A stretch of 64,000 bases of DNA from Viridothelium virens (GCA_010094025.1 ML991808.1:62001-126000), one strand, 5' to 3'. Positions 1 through 11,941 are shown, counted from the first letter of the stretch. Numbers and translations: made by a program. Notes: a model not told the origin generated them from the letters alone.

Positions 1-1030
1 TGTTCATGACCTGATCGGTCGTCATGATCACACTTTGCGCTGCTAGTGGTATCGTACCAAGCTTTCCGGCAGCCAGTGCTACTATCTCGAATGCCCACCA
101 TTCGGTACCGACATGGATGATTCCAAGAACAGAGAGACGTGCAAAGGTGCGCATGCTAGACCACTGAAAGGTGGCACGTGTCCATCCGCCCCAGCATTGC
201 CAGCCTGTGACGAAACGTGAATACAAAACAAGGAGAATGAAGGAGAGCCAGTAAGAAATGCCAGTAGCTATGGGGGCTCCCAGAAGACCAATGCCAAGGG
301 TATACACGAAGAGATAATTTAGACCAAGATTGATTGGAGCAGTGATTAGCAAGACGTACGTGCCTGGACGCATGATTGCCTGGGCCTGCAGATATTTTTT
401 CATTGCTTCAAAGTAGACATAGCCGAGGCCGCCTGGAATGAGCACCATAAGGAAGCGGGAGCTATCATGGGCGATGTAATCTTCCTGTCCGAGGACCTTG
501 AACAGAGGCTCAGAACATGCCCATAGTATGCAAATGGGTATGTAAAAAAGCCCGAGGATGAAGAAGGACCGCTGAAGAATGATTCCAAGGTCATGCGGAT
601 TTTTGCTCCCCGTGAAGCTTACGGAGGCCAGAGTGTCGATTGCAGTTGTACCTCCGAGGGCGATCAGCCAAGCCGTGGCCATCGCGAACATATACGCAAA
701 AGCTGCGGTAGCAAGGGCTTCGGGAGACAACCTTCCTACAACAAGAACAGAAATTGTTTGAAGCAAGTTTTGCAGGGTATACGCCAGAATGACGGGGAGC
801 GATCCACGAAGGAGAATCCAAAATTCACTTGCAATCGCCCGAGCCCGAGATTCCTTCCCATCTTGAAAGCCATATATGTCTCCATTCTGCTGCTCTTCAT
901 CTGGGCCTTGTAAGAGCGAGGTTCTTTCGTCGGGCGAGTCTTTGGCGTCCGGGTTCTGTGCGCGCTGCATGAAGCTCGGGAGCCAGGCATGGACTGACTT
1001 CGTTACACCGTCATGCTGTTGGATTGCCAT
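1..1030 (-). CDS. MATE family multidrug/toxin efflux transporter (C-terminus beyond window)
   Basis: One uninterrupted minus-strand frame runs from an ATG at 1030-1028 off the left edge, giving about 343 residues without an intron. The N-terminal ~70 residues are hydrophilic. Hydrophobic segments follow, with MATE-like stretches such as GSLPVILAYTLQNLLQTISV, VGRLSPEALATAAFA and a second half-repeat start near IHVGTEWWAFEIVALAAGKL. MATE proteins export cationic drugs or metabolites in exchange for H+ or Na+ across the plasma or vacuolar membrane. The fungal relatives are the ERC1 group; the substrate here is unknown. It faces the MFS gene head-to-head across about 1 kb. The last third of the protein is outside the window, so intactness cannot be judged. 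Confidence 0.9.
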   Translation of the reverse strand, partial: MAIQQHDGVTKSVHAWLPSFMQRAQNPDAKDSPDERTSLLQGPDEEQQNGDIYGFQDGKESRARAIASEFWILLRGSLPVILAYTLQNLLQTISVLVVGRLSPEALATAAFAYMFAMATAWLIALGGTTAIDTLASVSFTGSKNPHDLGIILQRSFFILGLFYIPICILWACSEPLFKVLGQEDYIAHDSSRFLMVLIPGGLGYVYFEAMKKYLQAQAIMRPGTYVLLITAPINLGLNYLFVYTLGIGLLGAPIATGISYWLSFILLVLYSRFVTGWQCWGGWTRATFQWSSMRTFARLSVLGIIHVGTEWWAFEIVALAAGKLGTIPLAAQSVIMTTDQVMN

Positions 1031-2085
1031 AGTGCCGTTTAAGGAGCTTTTAGCTGTCTCTTGAGTATGCGAATTTTTCACTGTTATTACTTGATCTTTC
1101 CGCCATATGCCTGTTATAGACTGAGGAGAAAGAAAAGTATTCCACTGAAGGATGAAACTAGAAGAATGAGGGAATGAATTATGAATAAGAAAATTGGCTA
1201 GCCGACCTATGCGGTTTTGCCTTCTCCAAAGGAATTATCGCGCAATCTTCTCGCTTTGCCGGAATGATGCGTGGAACATGACCGAAAGCCCAGAATTCAT
1301 CAAATGCAGGGCACGCCTTCGCGCAGAAGGCGGCAAATGCAGGCGCGATGGAAAAACCGAACCAACGGTGGCATTCTTATCTCTCTACATCCCGGACAAG
1401 TAAGATGCAGACGCCGGCCAAGGCAGTGACTAAGAGCTGCCAATAATTTTTACGTGAACCCGGTTCCAGCGTGGGCTCTTGGCGGGGTGGCGGCTCGGTG
1501 TCTACCCGTATCAGCAAGAAGGGCAAACGATCGTGAGTCGCCAAGGGTCAATGGATCAGAAGCTTCCAGACTTTCAATGGTCAGCCTCCGTTCGTGAAGA
1601 AGATTTGGCGATGGACGTTGAGCCAGCGACGTCATGATCTGAGAGAGTCGTTGGACCCTAGAAACTCGATGCAGCCACGCAGCCAATTGGAGGCCTTGCA
1701 TTACATACGTCTCGTGATTGCGCGTTTGGTCCTTCGAACGTAATCCTTCGAGGCCTGGTTCGAACCGACTTCGTAAACATGTCTGCTTCGGTGCTGAGTT
1801 TGACGTAGACAAGAGACGAAATGCAGGACTGTTCGTGACAGCGCTGTCGCGTGGGTCATACTCTATTTACAGTTTGCAATGGGGGCCGTGTCATTCAGGG
1901 GGAAATTCCGTCCACGTTCTCTCACCGGCCCTAATTAAACGTGCTGAGGAGCTGAACCGCTGACGACTTTCATTCGCGTTCTTCCTTCAGAATTTTGGAA
2001 CAAATCTTGTTCCCCAAGCCTCGTCTCGAATGGATTGAAAATAATACGATCAATTGTTTCCAATAACTGTACATAATCTCCAACA
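1031..2085. promoter_or_regulatory. Intergenic region between divergent MATE and MFS genes
   Basis: About 1.05 kb separates two start codons pointing away from each other, so it should hold both promoters. Open frames here are short and show no family features. A palindromic ggttcgaacc at about 1751-1760 resembles a tRNA B-box, but no cloverleaf can be folded around it. Confidence 0.5.
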
Positions 2086-4381
2086 ATGTCCTCTTCAACG
2101 CCGGAGCACGTCGGTGCCGGTGAAGACCAGTCCACCGAGCAGACGGGACTTCTACCGGATACTGAGGAACCTAATCGCATTCCTCCTCCGCAGAAGGCCA
2201 ATCCTACCAGGGTCGTCTTCTTAATTGCCCTTGCTGTCGTCGTGCTAGGTGGTGGGGAGGTGCTTATCGCAAACCCTCGGATTCGGCTGTTCGAATCAAT
2301 CATTTGCCGGGAATACTACGATAAACATGAAACAAGCATTGTGAAAGGGGACGGGTGGTTGCCGGAACATTTGTGCAAAATTGAACCCGTGGAGAGTAGT
2401 GTTGCCCTTTTAATGGGATGGCAGGATTTTTTCGACTCCATTCCCGGTATGTCCAAAGAACCCTTTCATTCCTCGTGCAAGTATAGAACCGCTAAGACTA
2501 TTTGCTAGCTTTGTTCCTGGCAATTCCTTACGGCTGGCTTGCCGATAAATACGGGAGGAAACCAGTTGTAACCATGGCTATTGTCGCGTTCTGGGTGAGA
2601 TCCGCCTTAATTATGTTAATTTGTAAGTTGCCTCCACAGAGGATCTGTGACAGCTTTTTCTCGCCTTTTACTTTCCCTACCTTAGTCCATCCACTTCTAT
2701 TCTCTCATTTTGCTTCTGTGCGAACGTTGCAGACAGGTGTACGAGCCTGTATCTCTTCCGTATTGTAGACTACTCAATGGTGGAAGTTGGCGCTTCAAGC
2801 ACGAAATCGTGCGTTTCTGCGCATTGAAGGCCTTTGAGAATATTCGAATTCCCCAGCCGATGCTTCAAGTCACCCCTTTTGCTGAGTGATACCCGGTTTA
2901 GAAAAAGAATAAGAGAATTTTTTTTGGAGAGGATCTCAGGTGCCAGGTACTCCGTCATCTCAATGTGCGCTTATTATGGATCTCGGAGTTACCCAGCAGA
3001 GATTTCCTCATTTTTTATTCAGTCTTTGGTCGAATGAATTTCGATCCATCACACTGAATCGTTAGATCTCATCTTGTTGCTATTCAATTTTCCTCATAGG
3101 GTTTCTGGCTTACGCAATGTAGGTTACTTCTGGCAGACCTTACCGCTCAAACTTATCTGGGCTACCTCGGCCCATGCTCTATTCGGCGGCGGGATACCTG
3201 TTGCCTCCGCCATGGCCTATGCCATGATGTCTGATGTCGTATCTAAAGATGAACGGTGAGATAAAGATCATCCATTATGAGGGATCCTATTTTGATGAGA
3301 TCATAGCGCTTCGAACTTCCTTCGCCTTGCAGCCGCTTCTTTGTTTATCAATTTTCTGCTCCCACCAATCAGTGCGGTTCTGATGAAGCGCAATCTTTGG
3401 ATACCCATGCTTCTAGGCTTGTCAGTTCAGCTCATCTCGATCCCCGTGGCGATTTCCGTTCCGGAGACGCTTGATCGAAGCGGATCTACTCAGCGCTCCG
3501 ACGTCAGCATTCACTTGCCTTCTAATTCAGCTAATGACGTTGAATACACCCCTCCACTGAGACCACGCAGCCGCTTTGATCAAGTTAAAGCATCAGTCGG
3601 TTTTCTTTTCCACGACTGGCGGATACCTCCTTTGATTCTGACCTACTTGGTTCACAATGGGGTAGACTTTATGACGCTTTATCTCTCTAAGAGATACAAG
3701 TGGAGCATAGCCAATGCCACATTCCTGACTTCGGTCCGCTCTGGAATAACCGTCCTCGTATTTCTGTTGCTCATCCCTGCTCTGTCTACTATCCTTGTCC
3801 AACGCTTTGCTTTTGGAAACTTGAGCAAAGACCTTTGGCTAGGACGGATGAGTTGCATCTCCATCGTGATTGGATATGCAATATTTGGATTTGCGCCAAA
3901 CATTGCCATGTCGATCATCGGCATGATCATCTTTACCCTTGGGAACGGGCATGCGCAGCTCATTCGGAGCTTCACAACCAATTTGGTTGAGAAACATCAT
4001 GTCGCTCGGCTGTACACCATCATTGGTATTTTCGAAACAGCGAGCCTGATGATAGGCAGTCCCCTCCTGGCAGGACTGTTCCAAGAAGGATCACAATTGG
4101 GCGGTTCTTGGATCGGGCTGCCGTTTTACTTCATTTCAGGACTTTTCGTTTGCGTTACAGGTTTGCTGTTCATCGTAGGAGCGTGGGAGCCCAAGAATGC
4201 AAAGCACATCGTGACGGAGCCAGGATGTGAAGAAGAACAAGGACAAGGAGAGGAAGATGGACCATGGGATTTGGAGTATCGAGATCATGACTTGGGAACA
4301 GGAGATCTGGTCAACAGTTCTGAGGCACTCCGTGACCTGACCTTATCCACTACGCCTTCTCAGAGACCCATGTTGAGTTGA
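2086..4381 (+). CDS. MFS transporter, four exons
   Basis: Exons 2086-2446, 2509-2622, 3123-3255 and 3307-4381 join in frame to 560 residues. The frame supports each junction: the second restores CYFWQTLPLKLIW and the third restores DERRASNFLRLAAASLF. MFS motif A is clear as GWLADKYGRKPVV after the first intron. A hydrophilic N-terminus (about 45 residues) precedes the first membrane segment, and an acidic 60-residue tail follows the last. The family moves small solutes by proton antiport or uniport; the closest type looks like the fungal DHA-like efflux group, but the substrate cannot be read. Intron 2 is 500 nt while the others are 50-62 nt. Confidence 0.85.
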
Positions 4382-7300
4382 CAAATCGACTTTCCTTGGA
4401 TGGCTCCTCGAGCAAGGAGTGAATGCAGATGGGTCTCAGATCCTCCAGGATGGTGCGACTTTGGGGTAAAAGAAGCAAACACAGCTGAAAGCACTGAATG
4501 CCGCCGATCTGCGTACCTCATTCAGTTGTGGTACAAGTGCTCATGAATTGAACGCTGGATTCCTGTCGGGCTGATGACGGGACAAGGCTGTTACAACCCA
4601 CATCCTTGGACCCTCTCAAATTGGGTTGGAGAGACTCTCTAGCCAGCTGGATTGCGATATATTGTCAGTCACTTCTCGGAAGTACCGGGATAGTTGAGAA
4701 GTGGATGAGAACGTCATATTTAACGGGTGAGTTCTTCAGAGTAAGAACCATGGCAAAGGTGGCGCGGTAGACAATGTCCGCAGCGAGTGAGACCTGTCTG
4801 TACTGGAATCTGAAGTTGAAAGACCAGGCATTGAAGCACGCTGTTCGAATGCATCGCAATATGCCAGCGACCTGACTCATTCGTAGCAGACTGGTAGCCA
4901 CCTCGAATTCCTCGAAGAAAGACGATCCACATATATTAACTTAGATCCGGCGAAAATGTGGCCTCATTTTCGATCGACCTGTAGACGCACATGTCTCTAC
5001 ATGGTATACAATGTCCAGGTAGTGATACCACACTCTGACTTCGTATTGCTCGACAGATTTTCTTTGCAATCACATGTCAGCATTTTCTCACGAGCACCCT
5101 TACCGACTAAGAATGCAGGGTCCTCGAAACAGCTGCAGTCGAGCTGTTTGATTGAATCGGAAGATGTATTTGGCATCTAGGTCGAGATTGTCACCACCGC
5201 GCCGCGCCTATTCATTCTCCTTCAGTTGCCTAGCAGATCAAATGGGAGAAGTACGCGGCCCGCTGGTGAAGCTACAGGCTTCGGATGTAACATTTGTGCA
5301 TCCGTCGGCCGCGACGGCTGCACGTCATCCAACCCTACATCAGTTCTTTCAGGGATATCCAGCTAGGCTGCGGTTATGGTGCCTACACCGCAATCTTAAG
5401 CGCGGCAAGATATCGGCTCACCTGAACCCTTCACTCTGATATCCGGAGAACGGCTACACTTCCTCATAGAGCGCACGGAAATCGGTCGATAAGAACTGTG
5501 CCACGACCTGTTTTGACGACTTGTCACGGAGAAATGCTCGCAATTCCGTTGAAGGTGCACGATAGATTGCTGACTTTGGCGGCCCCATGTCATGCTTAGA
5601 CACAACACCAACGAGATCATCGTCAAGTCTAAATCTGAGCCGGTGAATCGGGCGAACAGACGTTGGATAGCCTCATTCCTGTTGGAGCCCCCCACATGGA
5701 TGAAAGCGTGCTGCATCTTCGATCACACCGCGTGGCCTTCCTGCAGAATCCTTGAAAATGCGCGGCTGTTCAAATAATCTGCACGTCAGCCCCAGGGTCC
5801 GTTAAATCCTAGCCGCTCGCCAAGTTGCTATCATAGAACAACGGGACGGGACGCGACGGCTGGCCGTTAATGAGTATCACTACCCTATGGTAGCTCCGGC
5901 TGGGCCCGCCGTGACATGGCGACCAATGAATTATGCAAGGGTGCCCGATTCTCATATTAGGGGCGCGCGGCTGACGCTTACGCTGCGGTCTTCAGCTGGC
6001 CTGAACCTGTCTTGTGCGAAGTACGATTTACAGGAGTCGCCACATCCGTTTTCCGAGCGGCAAAGCAAGAACCCTGACTTTCATGTGGATCCCACGCGCA
6101 CAGCAGGATCGAAGCCGCAGGAACTTGGGATCATGTGACTCGATAACATCAACAATAGTTGGAAAGAGCCATGGAAGTTATTTGCGTCTTGGGATAAGGA
6201 AGGTAATTTTTGCAAGCTATTCTAAGGAGCTAGTGGTACAGAAGTGCAAGAGACCGTATCTGAGGTAGACAAAACGCCTTTTCTCCCTCATTCAAAGGCT
6301 GCGAGCCGTGCGTCTTTCTAAAACCCAAAGGAAATCTATATGCCTGCGCTCAAACCATCACCCAAAGCAAGAAATAAAGAAATGGAACGGGCGTGAGCCG
6401 GAGCGCTATAGGGGAACATGTTGTACCATACCCAGCATCTAATCAATCAATCCACTGAATAATGTCAGTATTGAGCCCTGAACCATAAATTTTCCATCAG
6501 AGAAGACGTACAATGAACGCCTCATGGTGATCCCTCGCAAGACTTGTCTTTGCCAGCTGCGATTTTCGAGATTAAATCACAACTAGATGTTCGTTGCCAG
6601 ACAAGCTTGACGTTGGTTTTTTCATCTCCTGGACGACTGTCCATGCCGCTACAATACATCTGTTAGAGCAGACAGTAAAGCTTAGTGGAATCGGGCTTCT
6701 CACCAAGCAGGACGAGCAGGCAGCGCCATTCACACGCACCCAGCCATTATTGTTTGGCTCTTTGCATTTACCGCTGTACCACCAGCAGCACCGGAACCAA
6801 CTAACGCTGCTCGAAGAGGGCCCTTGTCCAGACATCGTGTATCAGAGAAAGGTGTGGTGTGACTAAGGCGAAGCGTTTTAGCAAAAGATGAAGACTTCGG
6901 ATGTTTGTCTGCGGAGATCGAACTGGATGGAAATTGTACCTATGATTGAGAAGATGACTGCAATCTTATATTGTTTCCCCATGTACCGACAACGTGGGCA
7001 TCAGGGATGAAGCCCACGCTCAAAGCCTTCCGCAATCGAACGCCGCTTTGCGCCGCTTGAGGCAGCTACGTATACTTTACCCGAGCGAAGGCAGACCTTT
7101 GCTTCAATCAAGCCTAGTGACAAGGCGTGTGATAGAGGTGCAGAATTTTTAATTGCTTTAGCCCCATAGTGGACTGAAGCTGATCCGTTGAATGGCCGCA
7201 GCGATGACCTGCGAAAGAAGCAAGCTGCGTGGAGAGGCCAACGAGGGCTCGTTCCTGCTTCTCTGCTGGCGAAACCCTGCACGGCGTAGAAAGTTCCATT

Positions 7301-8649
7301 CATCTATCTGTGCTTCATACCACGTTATTTCTCAGCGTTTGTGGAATGAACTCCGCTTTTCGCAGAAAGGATTCGTTAAGCGCCACCGTGCCTCTTTTGA
7401 CCAATGGTCAGTAATAGGGTACAATAAGGACCCAACCAGGAGCTAGGAGGCCAACCCAGACGAGGCTGGTATGACGAGCAATAAAAAGAAAGCTCGGGAG
7501 AACTTCGAGGTGTGCCTGTTCTGTGCCGTCAAGTTGAAGTCACAGGGGCAAGCTATTATGAGCCATAAGCAGCGTACTAACAGTGCAACAGGAAGGCGAT
7601 GAGAGTGACTTAGGTGTTTTGTAGCTTTCGAAAATGGGCCAGGAGAGGTCAAACCATCAGAGGCCGAGTGGGTGAGCGAGCAAAGTCGATGGCTAGGCGG
7701 CAACGCTCAGCAATGGGAACGATTGGCTGGGAGGCTCTATTTACTGTGTAGCAAAAGGAACTAGGTCAGATGAGGATCTACTAGACCTAGCATTTGACTC
7801 ATTTATCGTGAAACCAGTGTGCGAGGCGGTGATGCTCTGTTGGAGATGCACCATCCCATGTCGAATCTCTACAACATAGCTGTCGAGGCCAGGCCAAATC
7901 CCGGGCTTTCTTCAAAATGAAGCGCTTGTTTGCTTATCAATGTTAATGAAAGACAGACATAGACTTTGAAGATGAAGAACACGAAGAAGCATCAGAATGC
8001 TGTTAAGCCCTACCTCCCTTTGCAACTATAACGCAGCTGAGGTCGATCTCACCGCAATTGCATGTCAATTTACATCGATCTGTTCTTTCATGGCAATGCC
8101 ATCCAATCGCCACTCATCGCCATTTGCACTTTGACCGACTCCTTTGTGCCTCTTTTAGTTATTGAACGTGGCACGGAGGATGTAGGTACCTGCTACTTCA
8201 GCCGCCACTATTCCCAAGGCCCCCATTGCGGCACAGAAACCCACGTGTACTAAAATTGTCTACAAATTCTCCAGCAGGATGGTTGCTTTGCAACTGAAAA
8301 TGCGCCCTGCCGGTCGTTCCCCGTTGGTAAATTGTCGTTGAAGTTGGAAATGGATTGGACAGGAGGAGTTTGCGGGATTGAAGCTTAACAAGTCTGGCTG
8401 GTGTTGTGGTCCTCCCAGAGAAGCTGCTTAGTCACCGTTCTAAAACTTCGAATAGATGCCCATGGAGTACTCTAAAATTCCTTCCCACTCTCTTTACCCA
8501 AGTTTCCTACCAATGGTTTAACTTACACCAAAGCATAAGCTCACGATCTTATCTTCGTATCTTACGGATTTCTAAGGGCCCCACCTGCGCTTGAGAGCGG
8601 TCGGTACGAGCTTGGTACGAGACAGATCGTGTCCGCGACGGGTATAATC
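4382..8649. other. Gene-poor stretch, about 4.3 kb
   Basis: No frame longer than about 100 codons and no convincing chain of exons is visible on either strand. There is no terminal repeat pair and no obvious AT-rich mutated block. One minus-strand frame, 5458-5670, reads 71 codons without a stop and has protein-like composition; it is listed separately. The rest appears non-coding. Confidence 0.5.
5458..5670 (-). pseudogene. Possible gene relic or lone exon, unidentified
   Basis: A 71-codon stop-free frame includes RFRLDDDLVGVVSKHD and STELRAFLRDKSSKQVV. It has balanced amino-acid composition and no low complexity, so it looks more like real protein than its surroundings. It has no start codon of its own, and the flanking frame does not continue cleanly. 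I do not recognise the family. It may be a relic, an exon of an unmodelled gene, or chance. Confidence 0.2.
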
Positions 8650-9306
8650 ATGCTTGAAATTGCGTGCTTCAACAATCACTCCGCTTGCCTCGCAGAAGAA
8701 GCTGGAGCAGATCGTATCGAGCTTTGTGCTGACTACGCGGTTGGAGGAACCACTCCACGCTTAGAGGATTGCACACTTCTTCGAAACAAGGTTCAAATCC
8801 CAATCTTTGTCATGAATCGGCCGCGTGGTGGCAGCTTTGTCTACACAGAGGCTGAACTGACAAAGATGAGAGATGACATATCACGCTTCAAGGATATCGC
8901 TGACGGCTTCGTCTTCGGAGTTCTCGACGAATCTGGAATGGTTGATGTTGCACAAAACACAGAACTGGTTACTCTCGCGAGTCCCAAAAGCTGTACCTTC
9001 CATCGTGCCTTTGACCAGATACCAGATAAACTCCATGCTCTCGAGGAAGTCATCCGATGTGGGTTTCAGACAATTCTTACAGCTGGTGGTGGAACAAGCG
9101 CCGTTGCGGGCATAGAGACAATTGAAAGACTTGTCGAGCGTAGTCAAGGTAGGATAGCGATCATGCCTGGAGGAGGTATTCGCTCTTCCAATATTGCCGA
9201 CCTCAAATCTACCGTCGGATCTCAGTGGTTTCATAGCGCTGCCATTACTGATAGGGACGAGGTTGCGGATGTAAACGAGATTAGAGAGTTGAAGGCACTT
9301 TCCTAA
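8650..9306 (+). CDS. CutC family protein (copper homeostasis)
   Basis: A single exon encodes 218 residues. The ATG at 8650 is chosen because the family begins almost at once: MLEIACFNNHSACLAEEAGA, then DRIELCADYAVGGTTP. Other CutC hallmarks follow in order: IPIFVMNRPRGGSFVYT, FVFGVLDESGMVD, TFHRAFDQIPD, ILTAGGG and IAIMPGGGIRSSN. The family has a TIM-barrel fold and is linked to copper tolerance in bacteria and animals, though its biochemical role is debated. The usual eukaryotic length is 230-270 residues, so this copy is slightly short at the C-terminus (ends ELKALS). It stands alone between the gene-poor region and an unrelated small gene. Confidence 0.88.
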   Translation: MLEIACFNNHSACLAEEAGADRIELCADYAVGGTTPRLEDCTLLRNKVQIPIFVMNRPRGGSFVYTEAELTKMRDDISRFKDIADGFVFGVLDESGMVDVAQNTELVTLASPKSCTFHRAFDQIPDKLHALEEVIRCGFQTILTAGGGTSAVAGIETIERLVERSQGRIAIMPGGGIRSSNIADLKSTVGSQWFHSAAITDRDEVADVNEIRELKALS

Positions 9307-9560
9307 CAGTCACACAAGTTTCCACGTTCCACGCGCCTGCCACTTTCGATTAATCCTTAAGCTTCAACCACACGACCCAAGGAAGGTACTTAGTACCTCG
9401 CAATTTGTGAGTCACATGTACCTGAGAGTGGCTGTGCACCGCAGCCATCTGTTGATATTGAATATTCACAAACATTCTCGAGCTTTCGCGACAGCTCTAT
9501 CCAATGACGTCATATTGACAATCTTCCCAGCCTGAACATATATATTACAGCTCAGACACC

Positions 9561-10088
9561 ATGGTTCGACGTACCATTAAATTTGTCGCAAAATACGGCT
9601 TCGAGTCCACAAACGACTCTGACGAAGACTTGCCTTCCCGTGCAAAGCGCACAAAAATTCATAATCAAACCTCCTACAATTCCAACCAATCCATTTCCGT
9701 CTCGAATCAAACTACATCAACATTAAACCAATCTCCGTCTACCTCATCGAAGATGTCTTCGAACAACACCAACAACAGCCAAACCTACTACTCCTCCTCT
9801 TCGTATTCCTCATACTCCTCCACTTCCGACGGCCAGACCACCTCTTACCGCGAAGCCACCCGCACCGACCCGTCTGGCACGTCCGTCGCCCGCGAGTCAC
9901 GAGAGCCGGGCCAAGCTCCCGTGCAAGAGCGTTACCATGTGCCTTCATCTGGTTCTGGCGCCATTGAAGGAGGAGCTGGAGGTGCTCAAGGGAGGATCGA
10001 GGATGTGACCGAGGAGGAAAAGGATGCTGGGAAGCGGTACGAGGAGGCGATGGAAGACGAGTATGCGAAGAGGGAGGGGGGTGCGTAG
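9561..10088 (+). CDS. Small Ser/Asn-rich hypothetical protein
   Basis: The single exon encodes 175 residues. The start has a good context (caccATGG), and a TATA-like tatatatta lies about 20 nt upstream. The N-terminus MVRRTIKFVAKYGFES is basic. A long disordered region rich in Ser, Asn, Gln and Thr follows, with a Tyr/Ser run near residue 75, and the tail is acidic and charged. There is no signal peptide, membrane segment or known domain. Wobble bases shift from C-rich in the middle to G-rich after about 9960, as in several neighbours. The ordered composition and clean start argue for a real gene; the function is unknown. Confidence 0.55.
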   Translation: MVRRTIKFVAKYGFESTNDSDEDLPSRAKRTKIHNQTSYNSNQSISVSNQTTSTLNQSPSTSSKMSSNNTNNSQTYYSSSSYSSYSSTSDGQTTSYREATRTDPSGTSVARESREPGQAPVQERYHVPSSGSGAIEGGAGGAQGRIEDVTEEEKDAGKRYEEAMEDEYAKREGGA

Positions 10089-10928
10089 AGTGGCAGTCTG
10101 AGGTGGAGACGGAGACAGAGATGTGAGGAGGAGAATTATGAGATGGGAAAGGGGAATGAATTATGCTGTATTTTGCTTTGAGAGTAACACATTGATGCTA
10201 TCAAACGGAGACGGCATCTCGAGATGGAGGATGCATAGCTGCAATGAGCTGCAGAGAATGATAACGCCGACGGACATGAACTCGGAACTTCTCCCGGACA
10301 GGCGTTAATTATGTATTCTTAAAACTTACCCGGACAGCTGCTCGTGGCTTTTAACATTGCTCTCAGCTTAATTCTGCTCTTTTAATGACTTGAAATTACG
10401 CCATCAGGGTTGCGTAACTGTTACGTTATGACACAAGGCTCAGCCCAGCGAACATATGAGTGGCCAGCCGGATGGCCGCGGCGGCACGGGTAAATCACAC
10501 ATCTTCCCAAAAGCTGAACAATAATTATTACGGGCTTAGGGTTTAGAATAGCCAAAATCAACAATCACATATCTCTGTAGGTTACAAGCATGAACTTTAT
10601 TAAGTTTTCTCTACAAACTATCGTTGCTATTAATCGTCGAAGTCATGATTAAGTCCTCCCAGTCGAAAAACTCCACTTGAGAGGATGTGGGTATCAAAGC
10701 TTCAATGCAACGTGCACGAATGACGAGAAAGGAAGACTCGTGTCGCACGCAAAAACGTCAAGAGCCTGGGTCGCATAAATGCATGATTTGGTAAAAACCA
10801 AGAGGCGGCTGCTCATCCAATCCACCCCATCAAACTACCACGCCAGGAGTCGTCCCATCCACCTATGCAGCTCGCAGATCCAATGCCTTTCGAATCGAAA
10901 AGACCGAGGACGATGCACTTTCGACTGT
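10089..10928. other. Intergenic region between convergent genes
   Basis: This should hold the 3' untranslated parts of the small Ser/Asn-rich gene and the CFEM gene. I see no coding frame with family features, no repeat and no RNA gene. Confidence 0.5.
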
Positions 10929-11941
10929 CTAGATGAGGAGCATGGCCGCGATACCAGCAGCACCGAGGATCGGGCCGGCAGTCTGGATAGGAGCAAGAGC
11001 AGCGCTGGCCACACTTGAAGCTCCCGAGGCACCAGCACTGCCAACGCTGGAAGCACCGGAGGCACCCGCGCTACCAACACTCGAAGCACCGGAGACACCC
11101 GCGCTGCCGACACTGGAGGCACCAGAGACGCCCGAGCTGCCGGCGCTAGAGGCGCCCGAGACACCAGAACCGCCTGCACTTGAAGCACCCGAGACACCAG
11201 AGCCGCCTGCGCTTGAAGCACCCGAAGCACCAGAGCCAGCAGCGCCGCCAACACCGCCGGTTGCGCCAGGGGTGCTGAAGATGGTCGTCGAGCCGGTGGT
11301 GGTGTCAAAGCGGGTGTTGCTGGCGGTGACAGTGGCGATAAGAGGAGAGGTGGTGATAGGGGTAGGGGACGCAGAGGACGAGCCAGATCCACCTGCACCA
11401 CCAGCCGAGCCAGTGGTTGACGCAGATCCGCTGCCGCTGCCGCTGCTGCTGCTGCCGCTGCCCGAAGCACCACCTGCACCGCCGGCTGTAGCGCTGGAGA
11501 GGACGCTCGCGCCAGGAAGTTGGGAAGCCGCTGCGGAGCTACCGACAGCACCTAACAGAAGATGTCCCGTTAGTCTGAGGCTCTTTTTGCAGAGACGCTG
11601 GCTATCAGTCATCACTTACTTGCGCAGTAGTCATAGCCGAATGAGATGGCGGATGAAGCTACCGCGGCACCGCAAGCCTCGTTCGAGCAGTCGCGGATAC
11701 CGTAGCCGAAACGTGGGTCCGCGCAGTAGCAAGTGACGTTACCGGACTGGCAGTGGAAGTCGGTGACGGCAATGCCTTGCATGTTGCTGATACATGTTTG
11801 CTATTAGGCAGGTCAGCAAACAGACATTCAAACGGCGTCTAAGATATCGGCCATCATGGGAAGACTTACAGCACAGGGAGGGAGGTTCTGAGCCAAGGCA
11901 GCAGAAACGCCGGCAAGGAGAACAATGGTGGAGGACCTCAT
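10929..11941 (-). CDS. CFEM-domain, probably GPI-anchored, cell-surface protein
   Basis: Exons 11941-11870, 11800-11620 and 11551-10929 give 291 residues. A signal peptide (MRSSTIVLLAGVSAALAQ) is followed by eight cysteines with CFEM spacing: PPCAQTC, DFHC, NVTCYCADP, IRDCSNEAC and YDYC. CFEM proteins bind haem or act as adhesins or effectors at the fungal cell wall. After the CFEM unit comes a Ser/Gly/Ala stalk with seven 11-residue repeats (type GVSGASSAGGS). The end is a hydrophobic tail, ILGAAGIAAMLLI, typical of a GPI-attachment signal. Both introns are canonical. The family call is firm; the ligand is unknown. Confidence 0.92.
11001..11231 (-). repeat. Seven tandem 33-bp coding repeats in the CFEM stalk
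   Basis: Seven consecutive 11-residue units encoded on the minus strand vary at only a few positions (GASGASSAGGS, GVSGASSAGGS, GVSGASSVGSA and so on). The array stays in frame, as expected if unit number can change without breaking the protein. Neighbouring units are nearly identical, which suggests recent slippage or unequal exchange. Confidence 0.9.

Noticed and set aside
1735-1770. tRNA-like B-box (ggttcgaacc)
   Set aside because: The palindromic box is present, but neither strand folds into T-arm plus acceptor stem, and no A-box sits at the right distance.
4382-8649. RIP-mutated transposon block
   Set aside because: There is no strong AT bias, no terminal repeats and no readable transposase or polymerase fragment.
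10933-11736. 267-codon plus-strand frame over the CFEM gene
   Set aside because: It is the reverse shadow of the repetitive CFEM stalk and crosses its intron.
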